Source: Okeania sp. KiyG1
Lineage (GTDB): Bacteria; Cyanobacteriota; Cyanobacteriia; Cyanobacteriales; Microcoleaceae
DNA length: 64,000 nucleotides
Direction of reading: 5' to 3'
Assembly: GCF_014132355.1 (NCBI RefSeq)
Contig: NZ_BLZO01000033.1
Span: forward strand, 62,001-126,000
Positions 18,267-28,711 of this stretch are shown here, piece after piece; position 1 is the stretch's first letter, and every line of letters begins with the position of its first letter. Position numbers and translations under genes: made by a program. Below the pieces are notes generated by a model. The model saw only the letters and a program-made list of their open reading frames with translations. It ran no database searches and was not told the origin of the DNA.

Positions 18267-20072
18267 TTATTTTGAATTTATGCTCATGTTGTTTAGGAAA
18301 ATTTCTAAAGCTGTTTTTGAACAAACGTCCGCCATTTGAATATTTTTAGCTTGATCTCCTTTTATTCTTTCCCGATAAGCATTAGTTAAATTCTTTAGAG
18401 TTTCTGCCCTTTTAAAAAGTAAATCTTGTTTCGTATAAACCATTAAAGCACTTTTAAAACAAGTTATGGCCATTTCAATATTTTCAGCTTTATCTCCTTT
18501 TATTCTTTCCCGATAAGCATTACCTAAATTGTTTTGCGTAGTTGCCCAATCTTCAGGAAAACTTTCTTTAGTATAAATTTTTAAAGATTGATAAAAACAA
18601 TTAATAGCTTGCTCTAAATTTTCTTCTTTGTCTCCACATATTCTATATATATAAGCATTGCCTAAATTATTTTGAGTTTTTGCCCAATCTACAGGAAAAT
18701 CTATATAAGTTCGTACTTGTAAAGCTAGGAAATAAGTACCAATAGCAGTTTCTAGATTTTCTTCTCTTTTTCCTCTTATTCTTTGAGTATAAGCAATAGC
18801 TAGATTATTTTGCGTAGTTGCCCAATCTTCAGGAAAAGTTTTACGAGTCCTAACTTTTAATGCATATAGATAATAAATAATCGCGTGTTCTAAATTTTCA
18901 GCTTTCTCGCCAAAAATACGATTACTATAAACATAACCAAGATTATTAAGAGTATTTGCCCATTGTTCCGGAAAAGTCTCGTGGGGATGAAAATTTAAAA
19001 TAGTTTCTAATCCAGTAATTGCTATTTCAAAAACATTTGACCATTTTGCCCAAGAGAATTGAGAAAGATCCAGACAAAGACTTTCTACTATTCCTAAAAT
19101 TGCTTCTTTTTCTTCTGGATTAACTTCAGAACAAGTATCAATTATCCACTTTTGTAATAATCTGGCAAAAAAGTAATCTAATTTATCAATATTAGATTTA
19201 ATAACAGAGTAGAGAAATTTTAAATCTCCATGATTTTCATACTCTAACAAGAGAAGCTTTCCCAGCAACAAAAAATTCTCTTTATTATCTATATCTATAT
19301 CTATGTCTTTATTTTGATCTAATGCAGAATTTTCAGGTGCTTTCCTTTGTTTTTCTTGATCAAGATAACGCTCAAAATTATTTTCATAACCTAACAAGAG
19401 AAGCTTTCTCAGCAACAAAAAATACTCTTTATTATCTATATCTTTCTTTTGATAAAATAATACAAAATCTTCATATACTTTCCTTTGTTTTGCTTGCTCA
19501 ATATCGCCCTTAAGTGAAACAAAAGATTGTAGTAAATCAATTTCGTCGTTATCTACAGGAAACTCAAAGACTCCAGAACGCCAATCAAAAAAATCTGGGG
19601 CACGACGCACTAAATATTTTAAGGTGTATTTCTCGATTATGAAAACTAAACAGCATTTAAAATCATCTCTAAATCTTTCCCGTTGCCAATTTATATGACC
19701 TAATATGCGTGATACCGAACCTTTTTCGTGAGAAATTTTTGGTTTTTCTTGGTCTAGTTTCATAAGTTCATCTAAATTTAAAGACTTTTCAATACCACTA
19801 ATAAATAAGATATTAATTGAATTATCTTTAACCTTCTCTGCAATCAAATCATATAAATTATCAATAGAATGTTCTAATTTTAAAACATCAATTTTTTTGT
19901 CTGGAATATCTTGCTCAACTTTGCCAATAATCAAACTTTTTTGTACAGGAGTACACTTGACAAATAAAATACCAAAACCTTCACGCCAGGATAAATCACG
20001 TTTCAGGGTCAGATAAATTTCTTGTTCATCTGGTCTAAATTTTTCTATGGGACTGACTAAGTTATTACTCAT
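18267..20072 (-). pseudogene. NTPase-like plus TPR N-terminal part of TPR-CHAT gene
   Basis: 601 residues. Residues 1-200 are a non-TPR domain I do not recognise (FGILFVKCTPVQKSLIIG; INILFISGIEKSLNLDEL), without a clear Walker A. Residues about 205-275 hold an internal duplication (DIDNKEYFLLLRKLLLL and NKENFLLLGKLLLL). From about 380 there are at least five 46-residue TPR units (WATTQNNLGNAYRERIKGDK). The frame is lost in the last unit and ends just inside an element G. The ATG overlaps the stop of the upstream ATPase gene (ATGAGTAA), so the two were translationally coupled. The product could still be made, but without its protease domain. Confidence 0.8.
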
Positions 20073-21393
20073 TAGAAATTAATCTATTTAGTGCAGATTG
20101 AAATTCTGATGTTCCCTCAATTAAAGGATGAATATCATACCAACGTACAGGATTATCTTCTACATCAACATCTCGATATTCCAATACACAACGACGGAAT
20201 AATAAACTGCGATATTCCTCATTATGATCGATATTTTTTGAGCGATAAACTTTTGCCAACTTATCCCATTCTTCAGAATTAACTGCATTTCGATAAGTAC
20301 CATCTCTAGCATCACTAATAGCACGATTAACCGCTTTTATATTTATCGGAAAATCATCAACTTGACGCATTGCAGATTGCATTAATAACATCAAATCTCG
20401 GACATGACCGCCAGTCATCTGACAAAGTTTTATTCTAGTTTCTGAATTATCAAAAATTTGAGTATCAATATCAATCTCAGGGTTAACCAAATGAACCCTT
20501 TTTTCAATAATTTACTTTAATTTATCTAATCCTTTCCCATAAGATTCATTTTGACGATTTTTGACCATAATCATTGGTAAAACTTGGGGACTTGCATAAA
20601 TATTTCTTAGTTCAGTTGCTTGACTTGAATAAGCTAAAGAAATAGGAATCGTATAAACAATATGACAGTTTAAAGCAGTTAACTGATTACTATAATCCAG
20701 GAAAAATTCATCGTGACTTGTTCTTTTATTACCTCTTTCAATCGGTATGATTCTATCTAAATTATCAGGAATTACAACTATTTTTGATTGTGCTTCTGGT
20801 AATTTTTTTTGAGCCTCTTCAATAAATTCATTTAAAGCAGCAATTAAATCAACACTATGATTATCAACCTGTTTTCTAATAGTTTCACGGGTACTTGGAA
20901 CTCGCCTCAAACTCGTAGTTAGTTTACTAAAAACATTAATTTTAGATTCAATACTTAGCTTTTAAAACTCCATATCTGATAAAGCTAAATCCTTTAATTC
21001 ATGCCATCGAGACTGTAACCAATCTAATAAAAGATTAGGAGAAGCATAAGCTTGAAGCTTCTCCAAAATATTACGAGTACAAGCCAAAATAATGTCAGTA
21101 TATTGAACATCTAATTCATCAATATCTCCTTCCGTTGCTGGGAAATAAACCACAAAACAACCATTTTTTTGTAAATAATCTTCTAGACGTAATAATTCTG
21201 TTGATTTACCTACACCTCGATGTCCAGTGTAAAGTTGACAGGTAGGTTCATCTGAATAAATAATAGTCTTACCAACTTCCTTAAAAATATTATCATCTCC
21301 CCTCACTTCACTACAGTTTACATAAGCTGGATCGTGAGCAGGTAAAGGATTAAATGGGTTAAATTTATTATATATATTTTTAATTAAATTCAT
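20065..21393 (-). pseudogene. P-loop ATPase paired with the TPR-CHAT gene, two nonsense codons
   Basis: Read through, this is a 442-residue single-frame ATPase: Walker A GHRGVGKST at 57-65, Walker B-like VVIPDNLDRI, and a sensor region TGGHVRDLMLLMQSA. It is interrupted by TAA after LSDMEF and TAA after GLDKLK, with perfect frame continuity on both sides, so the damage is point mutation only. It overlaps the next gene by 8 bp. Such STAND/AAA-like ATPases beside TPR-CHAT proteins suggest a sensor-protease pair, possibly a stress or anti-phage suicide module (inference by analogy with CHAT effectors). Sequencing error is unlikely to make two clean substitutions. Confidence 0.85.
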
Positions 21394-21982
21394 AAGCTGG
21401 TATCTTTAACGAAGTCAGAAGTTAGAAGTTAACCCACCCCTCGCCCCTCCCAGGAGGGGAAGTAGAGGATTTGAGCAACTCTCCAAAAATATTGTGCCTT
21501 AAAACTGGAGTTTAGACCCATGTTATTTTGAGAAAAAGGATTTATTAGTCTATGTTCATTAATGGATAATTGATAATGGATAATTGATAATTACCTCTGG
21601 CTAAAACCGTTACGGAATTGAATATAAGGAAATATTATTTCTTCTCTTGGTCGATTGGATATGTCGTAGGTTTCCTCGCCATCCCATCCTACGGAATGCT
21701 CCGCAAACGACCGCTTTTTTCCCCTTAAAAGGGTCGGCTTTAAACCAGAATTATTTAATTATTAATTATTAATTATTAATTATTAATTATTAATTATTAA
21801 TTATTCGGTAATCTCTAAAAATGAGATTTTAGCATAACAACTCTAGATAGAAAATTAGATATTTTACTGAACAAATAACAAGAGGATAATTCATCTGAAG
21901 ATTAATTCTTTACGATGATAATCTTGAGGGATAAAAATAATTAACCATATTCCTTAAAAAATAACTTTATGAGGAAAAAATT
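21394..21982. other. Intergenic region with element A copy 8
   Basis: No gene is seen. 21560-21811 is an A-type element with GATAATT heptads at one end, a GGTCGATTGGATATG...GCGAGG-type GC-rich insert, and eight TTAATTA-type heptads before TTCGGTAA. TATGAGG near 21968 is the ribosome site of the relic gene that follows. Confidence 0.65.
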
Positions 21983-22210
21983 ATGACAACAGAACCTTGG
22001 TATGATAAATAAACCATTTTAGTAAGCTTTGACAAAAGGATTATCAACAGAACAAGCTGAAACACTATGTGATTTTACCTTGAATCAGTTTCAATCTCAA
22101 TATACCTTAGAAAAATTTCAGAAATTAATGAACAAAACAGTATAAGGAGGAAACGCCAGAAGAATTAATAGAAGTCGGAGAGATTTGTGCTGAAGAGTTG
22201 ATAAATTAGG
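21983..22210 (+). pseudogene. Relic of one or two small genes
   Basis: A ribosome site (GAGG) and ATG start MTTEPWYDK, then a stop. After a frame change, LTKGLSTEQAETLCDFTLNQ resembles the start of CCDC90/DUF1640-like coiled-coil proteins. AGGAGG then leads into ETPEELIEVGEICAEELIN. Too broken to function. The family call is weak. Confidence 0.4.
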
Positions 22211-22367
22211 TGGTAGGTTTTATATCAAGTACTTTGAAAAAACCTATCCTATTATACAAAGGAAATATCTCTACTCTCTTTTCTTTTAATTAGAGCTGAG
22301 GTAATTTGTCCCAAGTTCAATTAATACCATTACGGTTCCAGGACTTTATACCTACCACCTACCACCT

Positions 22368-25292
22368 ATGAAACAATCTAAAGCAAAAAATCTACGACAA
22401 CGCTGGAATATTTCCAGATGGGCGATCGCTCAACCATGGTTAACTATTTGTTTTTGGTTAAGCGTAGTAATAGCAGGTATTTTTGCCTTTAGTAGTCTCA
22501 AATATGGTTTATTTCCAGAAGTCAGTTTTCCAGTAGTGGTAGTACAAGCAACAGCAAATTTTGACAACACTATCGAAACAGAAACGCAAATTACAACTCC
22601 CATCGAGAAAGCTGTTAAAATCCTTGAAAAAAAAGGGATGTATGAATTGCGCTCCTCAACATATCCAGGTCAAGCAGTCATCAACATAGCTTTTACCACC
22701 CAAAGCAATTTAACATCAGCAACAGCAGATGTAGAAACTACACTCAAACAAGTACCCCTCCCTCCAGAAACTAACTTAGATATAATCAGTCTTGACCTAA
22801 ACGAGTCAGCAGCAATTAGCTATGCCATTATTAGTGACAGTAAAACTCTCAGGGAATTAACTGCCATTGCTCAAAATCAAATTATCCCTACTATTTCAGA
22901 ATTACCAGAAGTTTTAAAAGTAAATCTACTTGGTGACTCTTCCTTAAAACAAAAAGACACTGACACATCACTTCCTAACACTTTCCCGACCTTAGTCAGT
23001 TTCAATAATCAAAATGCCATAGCTTTCCAAGTAGTAAAACGTGCTGATGCCAATACATTAGAAGCTGTAAGTAAAGTAGAAGCAACCGTAGCAAAAATGC
23101 AGTCTGACTTGCCAGAAATAAAACTCCTCTTAGCAGAAACTCAAGCAGACTATATTCAGGAAGCAACCCAAGCTACTATTGATGCTTTATTATTAGCAAT
23201 TATTCTAGCAGTAGCAGTCATTTTTCCATTCTTGCGGAATTTTTCAGCCACCATAATTACAGCTTTAGCAATACCTATTTCTCTATTAGGTACTTGTATT
23301 GTCATGGCAATATTTGGATTTAACCTAGAAACTATTACCCTCCTCGCCTTAGCAATAATAATTGGAATCATTGTTGATGATGCTATTGTAGATGTGGAAA
23401 ACATTGCCAGACATCTTGAAGCAGGAGAAACTCCCAAACAAGCGGCCATCAATGGTACTGATGAAATAGGTTTAACCGTTGTTGCTTCTACCTGCACTAT
23501 TGCCGCAGTATTTCTCCCAGTCGCTTTTATGGGAGATACCCTTGGTCAATTTTTTCAACCCTTTGGTTTAACAGTTTCCGCAGCAGTATTAATTTCTTTA
23601 TTAGTTGCCCGCACTTTATCCCCAGTATTAGCAGTGTGGTGGTTAAATGAAGTCAGAAGTCAGAAGTTTGAAGGCAGAAGTTTGAAGTCAGAAGTCAGAA
23701 GTCAGAAGTTTGAAGTTAGAAGTCAAGAGTTAGATGGAAATAATAATGAAGTCAAAAGTTATTTGAAACAAGATGGTTTATTAAATCAAACACCAATTAG
23801 AAGTCAGAAGTTAGAAGGAAATTATGATGAAGTCAGAACTCAGAACTCAGAAGTCAGAAGTTCTTTTTATAACCTAGAGAGTTTATTCAATCAAACACAA
23901 CAGTTGGAGAAAACTTTATCTGATCGATACCAAAAATTACTTAACTGGTCCCTAGATCATAGAAAAATTGTCATAGCAATAGCTTTACTCAGTTTCATCC
24001 TTGGTGTGGCAATGATTCCTCTAATTCCTAAAGGTTTAGTACCACAACTAGACCGAGGAGAATTTAATATTACCTACACTTACCCTCTACCTAATTTTGC
24101 TAAAAATACTGAAAATACTCCCTCTCCCCAAGTAACTCCAGAACCTCCCGATAACTCAATTTTTGCTGAAGGAGCATTTAATTGGATTAGCGATCTAACC
24201 AAATCTCCCACTAGAATACTTTTAAGAAAATCTCGTAGAATAGCGCAAAATATCGAGGAAATTGTTTTATCCTCCCCAGAAGTAGAATCAGTATTTAGTA
24301 TTGCAGGTTTCCAGGGCGAACCAAATCGTGGTAAAATATATGTAAAACTTAAAAAAGAGCGATCGCTAACTACTGCCCAAATACAAGAACAAACTCGTAA
24401 AGCTTTATCTGATTTAAAAAATATTAGTATTAGTGTTGAGGATATTCCATTTGTTGAGACTGGTGCTGGAAAACCTTTTGAAATAATGCTATTAGGAGAT
24501 AATCTAGAAACTCTCTACAATACAGCTCAAAAAATTCAAACTCAAATTGCCAAAATACCAGGATTTGTCGATTTAACTATTGCGCCTCAGTATAATAATA
24601 ATTTCGATAACCCGATGGAAATAACTCACCGCAGTCAAAAGCAAGTTATCTATATTACAGCTAATCTTTCTGAGGGTTTAGGATTAGGGAATGCTATAGA
24701 TTTAGCAGTAGAAATAGCTCAACCAATTTTACCTCCTGGTGTCAAATTAGACTTAGGTGGAGATTCTTTGAGAGTAGGAGAAGTCTTTGGTAGTTTTTTT
24801 GTGACTTTAGGTTTCTCTGTTGTATGTATGTTGACAGTCTTAGTGTTACTTTTTGGTAGATTTTTAGAACCCTTGGTCGTAGGTTTGTGTTTACCTTTAT
24901 CTATTGTGGGGGCAATGTTAGGATTATTATTTACTCAGAGTGATTTTGGCGTTATTTCCCTGCTCGGTCTAATTTTTCTCCTCGGTTTACTGGATAAAAA
25001 TGCTCTGTTGTTAATGGATTATATTAATCAACTGCGTCAGTCAGGGTTAGACCGCAGACAAGCTATTTTGCAAACTGGGTTAGTACGACTGCGACCCATT
25101 TTAATGACAACAAGTTCAACAGTTTTAGGAATGTTGCCGATCGCCTTGGGATTAGGAGCAGGAGCAGAATTACGACAACCTCTAGCTGTAGCAATTATTG
25201 GAGGGTTAACTACTTCTACTTTGTTGAGTTTAATTGTAGTTCCTGTTTTGTACACCTTATTAGAAGATTGGTGGAAATTGAAATTGAGTTAG
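22368..25292 (+). CDS. RND efflux transporter permease (AcrB/HAE1-like)
   Basis: 974 residues. TM1 near 22-42, a periplasmic loop, TM2-6 near 265-425, TM7 near 525-545, and TM8-12 at the end. The proton-relay Asp pair is in IIVDDAIVDVENIARH, and the relay Lys is in LLDKNALLLMDYIN. It is inner-membrane and proton-driven, normally working with a periplasmic adaptor and an outer-membrane channel, neither of which is adjacent. The first periplasmic loop is about 220 residues, some 90 shorter than in AcrB, so a porter subdomain is reduced. Between TM6 and TM7, about 75 residues are encoded by GAAGTCA heptad repeats (EVRSQKFEVRSQ), a cytoplasmic insertion. The TAG stop lies in the start of an AGTAGGG repeat. 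Substrate unknown. Confidence 0.9.
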   Translation: MKQSKAKNLRQRWNISRWAIAQPWLTICFWLSVVIAGIFAFSSLKYGLFPEVSFPVVVVQATANFDNTIETETQITTPIEKAVKILEKKGMYELRSSTYPGQAVINIAFTTQSNLTSATADVETTLKQVPLPPETNLDIISLDLNESAAISYAIISDSKTLRELTAIAQNQIIPTISELPEVLKVNLLGDSSLKQKDTDTSLPNTFPTLVSFNNQNAIAFQVVKRADANTLEAVSKVEATVAKMQSDLPEIKLLLAETQADYIQEATQATIDALLLAIILAVAVIFPFLRNFSATIITALAIPISLLGTCIVMAIFGFNLETITLLALAIIIGIIVDDAIVDVENIARHLEAGETPKQAAINGTDEIGLTVVASTCTIAAVFLPVAFMGDTLGQFFQPFGLTVSAAVLISLLVARTLSPVLAVWWLNEVRSQKFEGRSLKSEVRSQKFEVRSQELDGNNNEVKSYLKQDGLLNQTPIRSQKLEGNYDEVRTQNSEVRSSFYNLESLFNQTQQLEKTLSDRYQKLLNWSLDHRKIVIAIALLSFILGVAMIPLIPKGLVPQLDRGEFNITYTYPLPNFAKNTENTPSPQVTPEPPDNSIFAEGAFNWISDLTKSPTRILLRKSRRIAQNIEEIVLSSPEVESVFSIAGFQGEPNRGKIYVKLKKERSLTTAQIQEQTRKALSDLKNISISVEDIPFVETGAGKPFEIMLLGDNLETLYNTAQKIQTQIAKIPGFVDLTIAPQYNNNFDNPMEITHRSQKQVIYITANLSEGLGLGNAIDLAVEIAQPILPPGVKLDLGGDSLRVGEVFGSFFVTLGFSVVCMLTVLVLLFGRFLEPLVVGLCLPLSIVGAMLGLLFTQSDFGVISLLGLIFLLGLLDKNALLLMDYINQLRQSGLDRRQAILQTGLVRLRPILMTTSSTVLGMLPIALGLGAGAELRQPLAVAIIGGLTTSTLLSLIVVPVLYTLLEDWWKLKLS
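23646..23880 (+). repeat. Heptad repeat inside the RND coding frame
   Basis: Imperfect GAAGTCA/GAAGTTT heptads in two blocks, kept open in frame and giving Glu-Val-Arg-Ser-Gln-Lys-like repeats. The position is the cytoplasmic TM6-TM7 loop, where length variation should be tolerated. Confidence 0.85.
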
Positions 25293-25342
25293 GGAGTAGG
25301 GAGTAGGGAGTAGGGAGTAGGGAGTAGGGAGTAGGGAGTAGG
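25288..25342 (+). repeat. AGTAGGG heptad array
   Basis: About seven head-to-tail copies directly after, and overlapping, the RND gene's stop codon. Confidence 0.9.
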
Positions 25343-26041
25343 GGGAAAAGAATTGATAAATAAGAGTGCAATAATTGATTTGATTTTTTATGACCGCCAG
25401 ATGTCTATTGGAAAACCGCTGTATGATAAAAAAAGTGGTAGTGGTACATTGTAATTATTTTTGTTATCAGACACGGTAGTGGGAGCATCTTGCTCCCTTG
25501 CGGGTAGGATGCTAGGAATTGCTTGTTCCTATGTTTACTTCTTTATTCGGTATAAAAAAATGTTCCATCTTCAATTATTACCAAATCTTTCTCCATATTC
25601 CCCTCCTGGGAGCAGTAGGGGTGGGTCCCCATCTCCCCACACTCCCCACTCGCGAGCGAGACGCTCGCACTGATACACTCGCCATTTCCCCACACTCTTT
25701 ATCTAATTACACCGATGCTAAAGGATTTGATATGACTCCTGAATCCTGACTCCTCCCTTCATAATATAAATCAAGCTTCATACAAATTTATAAAATTTTA
25801 AACTTTTGTGTAGTTTTAGCTACATTTTTTCATGTTTCTGCCACTATAAAAAATATATAGCAGTCAAAGCAAAGGGTGCGGACAGTTCAAAAGTTTAAAA
25901 CTCAAACAAAATAATACTTTTCCTTCTTCCTCTCTTGGTGCGCATTCCCTTGCGTCTGCCGCCGACGCGGGATCGCACCACTTCTTCCTTCTGCTATAAC
26001 CATCTTTAAAAAACTAATTTTATCAAACGGAGTTAAAAAAT
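25343..26041. other. Intergenic region before pentapeptide gene
   Basis: No gene is seen. A lone E end (CAGATGTCTATTGG, 25397) and GC-rich inverted pieces (GGGAGCATCTTGCTCCC near 25481; GCGAGCGAGACGCTCGC near 25651) are present. CGGAGTT at 26029 is a fair ribosome site for the ATG at 26042. Confidence 0.6.
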
Positions 26042-26515
26042 ATGGATGCTCAAAAATTCCTCAGTCGCTACTCTATAGGAAAACGTTATTTCCGAGGAAT
26101 TTGCCTCAGTAATGCAAATTTGCGTGGGGTAAAATTGACTATGGTTAATCTAAATCAAGCTGATTTAAGTGGTATTGACTTAAGTGGAGCAAAACTAAGT
26201 GGAGCTGAGTTAAGTCAAGCAAATTTATCTGGTGCCGATCTGAGTTATGCAGACTTGCGTAGCGCGAATTTAAGTGATGTTAATCTCATCGGTGCTGACT
26301 TGACAGGAGCAAACCTAGCACGAGCTAATTTGAATCGAGCAGACCTGCGCAGTACTAATCTTACTGGTGCAGACTTAATTGGAGCAAACCTGAGTGAAGT
26401 AGAAATGAGTGGCGCAGATTTGACAGAAGCAAATGTTAATCAAGCAGAACTAAGTGTAGCTAGCTCTCATTTAGGTGTTTCTCGTAAATGGGTTACATGG
26501 GCAGGAAGCCATTAG
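26042..26515 (+). CDS. Pentapeptide-repeat protein
   Basis: 157 residues. From about residue 22 to 145 it is nearly all A(D/N)LXX repeats (LSGADLSYADLRSANLSD), about 24 in a row, which fold as a right-handed quadrilateral beta-helix. There is no signal peptide or membrane segment, so it is likely soluble. Pentapeptide proteins are frequent in cyanobacteria. Some mimic DNA, but there is nothing here to assign a role. The last fifteen residues (SHLGVSRKWVTWAGSH) leave the pattern. It is preceded by a plausible CGGAGTT site, and an element D begins about 30 bp past the stop. Confidence 0.9.
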   Translation: MDAQKFLSRYSIGKRYFRGICLSNANLRGVKLTMVNLNQADLSGIDLSGAKLSGAELSQANLSGADLSYADLRSANLSDVNLIGADLTGANLARANLNRADLRSTNLTGADLIGANLSEVEMSGADLTEANVNQAELSVASSHLGVSRKWVTWAGSH

Positions 26516-26546
26516 ATTTTGCTCGAAAAGTATAAAATTTGAGCTT

Positions 26547-26665
26547 ATATCATGTCCGGATAAGAGCGTGATGAAAAAAACTATCCTGTCACAAGGGAGG
26601 GCAAATCTCTATCTTTTCCCTACTGCCTACTCCCTGATTTATAAGTATTCAACCGGACATGATAT
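26547..26665. mobile_element. Element D copy 4
   Basis: ATATCATGTCCGGATAAG to AACCGGACATGATAT, about 120 bp, the shortest D copy here. It shares GAGCGTGAT after the left end with the D copy at 2643. Confidence 0.85.
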
Positions 26666-26674
26666 TACTAAGAA

Positions 26675-27085
26675 TATCCCACGCCATTAGACGTGGGTTT
26701 CTACTATTCTCAGTCATTCTTTATCCCTAATTCCAAAATATTTTCTGCACAACCATGTCTATAACCCACATTCCGCACGTCAGTTTGTAACATTAAAAAC
26801 TGTATAAATTACTTCTCAAAAGTCAAATTTTCAGTTAAATATTAAGCATAAATACTTACTGAATTATTGACTCCCATTGACCACTATAATTTTCTTCTGA
26901 CTTTTGACTTTTGACTTTTGACTTCTGACTTCTGACTTTTGACTTTTGACTTTTGACTTATATTTTTATGCTATATTTTGTCGTGCGGAATGTAGGCTTA
27001 AAGCACGCGCTTGTCCTATGCAATAACAGGACTACGAAGCGAGAGAGCCCACACTATACTGAATGGTTAGTGTGGGAGTATGTCA
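26675..27085. mobile_element. IS200/IS605-like end remnants (with nested element H)
   Basis: One hairpin CCCACGCCATTAGACGTGGG lies at 26675-26695 and another, CCCACACTA...TAGTGTGGG, at 27051-27077, followed by AGTATGTCAC, both typical of subterminal hairpins of IS200/IS605 elements in cyanobacteria. No TnpA or TnpB frame remains. Between them, 26765-26997 has inverted ends CCACATTCCGCACG and CGTGCGGAATGTAGG (element H) around TTTTGAC heptads. The right remnant touches the stop codon of the kinase gene. Confidence 0.55.
27000..27080 (+). ncRNA. Possible omega-RNA-like remnant at IS605 right end
   Basis: In IS605 elements the TnpB guide RNA is made from the right end. The block AAGCACGCGCTTGTCC to the CCCACACTA hairpin is compact and GC-rich compared with its flanks. 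No tnpB is present, and expression and structure are unproven. Confidence 0.2.
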
Positions 27086-28702
27086 CAATCCCGAACCTCT
27101 TTTACCGTTGGGCATAATTGTCCGCCAATTAGTTTTTGCCATATCTAGTTGTCTGTCATTGACCATTGCATTAGTGAGATTAGTACCACACAGATTTGCT
27201 CCTCGTAAGTTCGCGCCACTCAAATAAGCATTTGTCAGGTCTGCATCCCTCAGATCGCATCCTGCCAAACTAGCTGTACTTAAATAAGCCTTAGTCAGAT
27301 TTGTATTTTTCAGAACAGTATTAGTTAAATTAACATGACCAAGATTAGCATCAGACAGATCTGCACCTTGCAAATCACTTTGATGCAAGTTAGCTCCATA
27401 AAAATTCACCCCAGACAACTTGGCATTACGCAAATTTAGGCGACTTAAATTACAATCAGCAAAATCTCTTCTACCTTTAACATAAGCACTACGCAAGGTT
27501 GCAGCAGTCCATTTTTCTGGAGTTTTAGAGTTTAATTCTGCTGTTGTCTTTTTTGGAGAAACTGTCGTCAAATACCCTTTAGTAACTTCTTTCCTCATCT
27601 TCATCTGAGGTAGAGATCGAGTTGCAGGTTTTTTTTCTATACGAGTTTTACGTTCTCGAATTTTTTGAGCAACTTGAGTATTAGGAGACATCCAGGACAA
27701 ATCATTTTCATGTTCATGAAAAACTGTTGGCTCTTTTGGCTCTTCTCTAAATGCAGTATTTAGACTATTTGAGGTCGGTTCAACCTGCTTTTTCTCAGGT
27801 TCTTTTGTCTTCAATGCTGTTAAAAGTTCTTCTGCTGACTGGAAGCGATGTCGCACGGAAACTTCTAGCATTTTCTCCAATATTTTCCCAAACCAGTCGC
27901 TAATATTAACAAGAGGACGCCAGAGAATTTCACCATTGATCTGGTCGTAACCAAGGCCGTTTGGAGTTTTTCCTGTCAGCAGAAAAATGCAAGTTACTCC
28001 TAGAGCATAAATATCACTTGCGTATACAGGTCGCAAAGCCATTTGTTCTGGTGGAGCAAAACCAGAAGTACCAATAGAAATATTTGTAAAAGCAGTTTCT
28101 CCTGTACCACCACTGGCAAGATGAGTTTGATTAACATGATCTTTAACTGCACCGAAGTCGATCAGAACTAAATGACCATCCTGACTCCGACGAATGATAT
28201 TAGCAGGTTTAATGTCTCGGTGAATTACTTCCTGACTGTGGATATAACTTATTACTGGCAATATCTCAATCAAAAATTGCTTAACTTGTTCTTGATCGAG
28301 TATACCCTGTTTTTTGACTTCCTGTTTTAATGTTGAGCCACTCACATATTCTTGAACTAAATAAAAATGTTTCTTCCACTCAAAATAACCTAATAATCTG
28401 GGTACTTGGGGATGATGGCCAATTTTTCCCAGAGTTTCAGCTTCTCGCTCAAATAGTTTTCGCGACATCTCTAATACACTTGGTGTTGTTGTCGATGGAC
28501 GCAATTCCTTGATTACACAAATTGGAGATCCTGGTAATGAGGTATCCTTAGATAAAAAAGTTGCTCCAAAACCTCCTTTACCAAGAGGTTGAATAATTTG
28601 ATAGCGATCGCGTAAAATTAACTCTGAACCACAAGCTTGACATCTATTTACACTATTTGGGTTCTGAGGTTGAGGACAGGCAGGGTTTATACAGTAGCTC
28701 AT
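27083..28702 (-). CDS. Ser/Thr protein kinase with zinc ribbon and pentapeptide tail
   Basis: A Met three codons upstream is possible, but MSYCINPACP is the usual start of this family. Numbered from the longer start (542 residues): a Cys-rich motif with Cys7, 12, 24 and 27; a Hanks-type kinase with glycine loop GKGGFGATF (44-52), Lys68 in VIKEL, catalytic Asp166 in HRDIKPAN, and DFG at 185-187; a low-complexity linker; and pentapeptide repeats from about 425 to 510 (ADLSDANLGHVNL). This architecture matches Synechocystis SpkB (family knowledge), so signalling, possibly redox-linked through the Cys motif, is plausible. The last codons abut an IS605-like end, so the C-terminal tail may not be original. 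Confidence 0.92.
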   Translation of the reverse strand: MSYCINPACPQPQNPNSVNRCQACGSELILRDRYQIIQPLGKGGFGATFLSKDTSLPGSPICVIKELRPSTTTPSVLEMSRKLFEREAETLGKIGHHPQVPRLLGYFEWKKHFYLVQEYVSGSTLKQEVKKQGILDQEQVKQFLIEILPVISYIHSQEVIHRDIKPANIIRRSQDGHLVLIDFGAVKDHVNQTHLASGGTGETAFTNISIGTSGFAPPEQMALRPVYASDIYALGVTCIFLLTGKTPNGLGYDQINGEILWRPLVNISDWFGKILEKMLEVSVRHRFQSAEELLTALKTKEPEKKQVEPTSNSLNTAFREEPKEPTVFHEHENDLSWMSPNTQVAQKIRERKTRIEKKPATRSLPQMKMRKEVTKGYLTTVSPKKTTAELNSKTPEKWTAATLRSAYVKGRRDFADCNLSRLNLRNAKLSGVNFYGANLHQSDLQGADLSDANLGHVNLTNTVLKNTNLTKAYLSTASLAGCDLRDADLTNAYLSGANLRGANLCGTNLTNAMVNDRQLDMAKTNWRTIMPNGKRGSGL

Positions 28703-28711
28703 ATTATGCAA

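Noticed and set aside
25461-25749. Short genes between the RND pump and the pentapeptide gene
   Set aside because: Composition follows repeat and palindromic pieces. There is no ribosome site and no similarity that I recognise.
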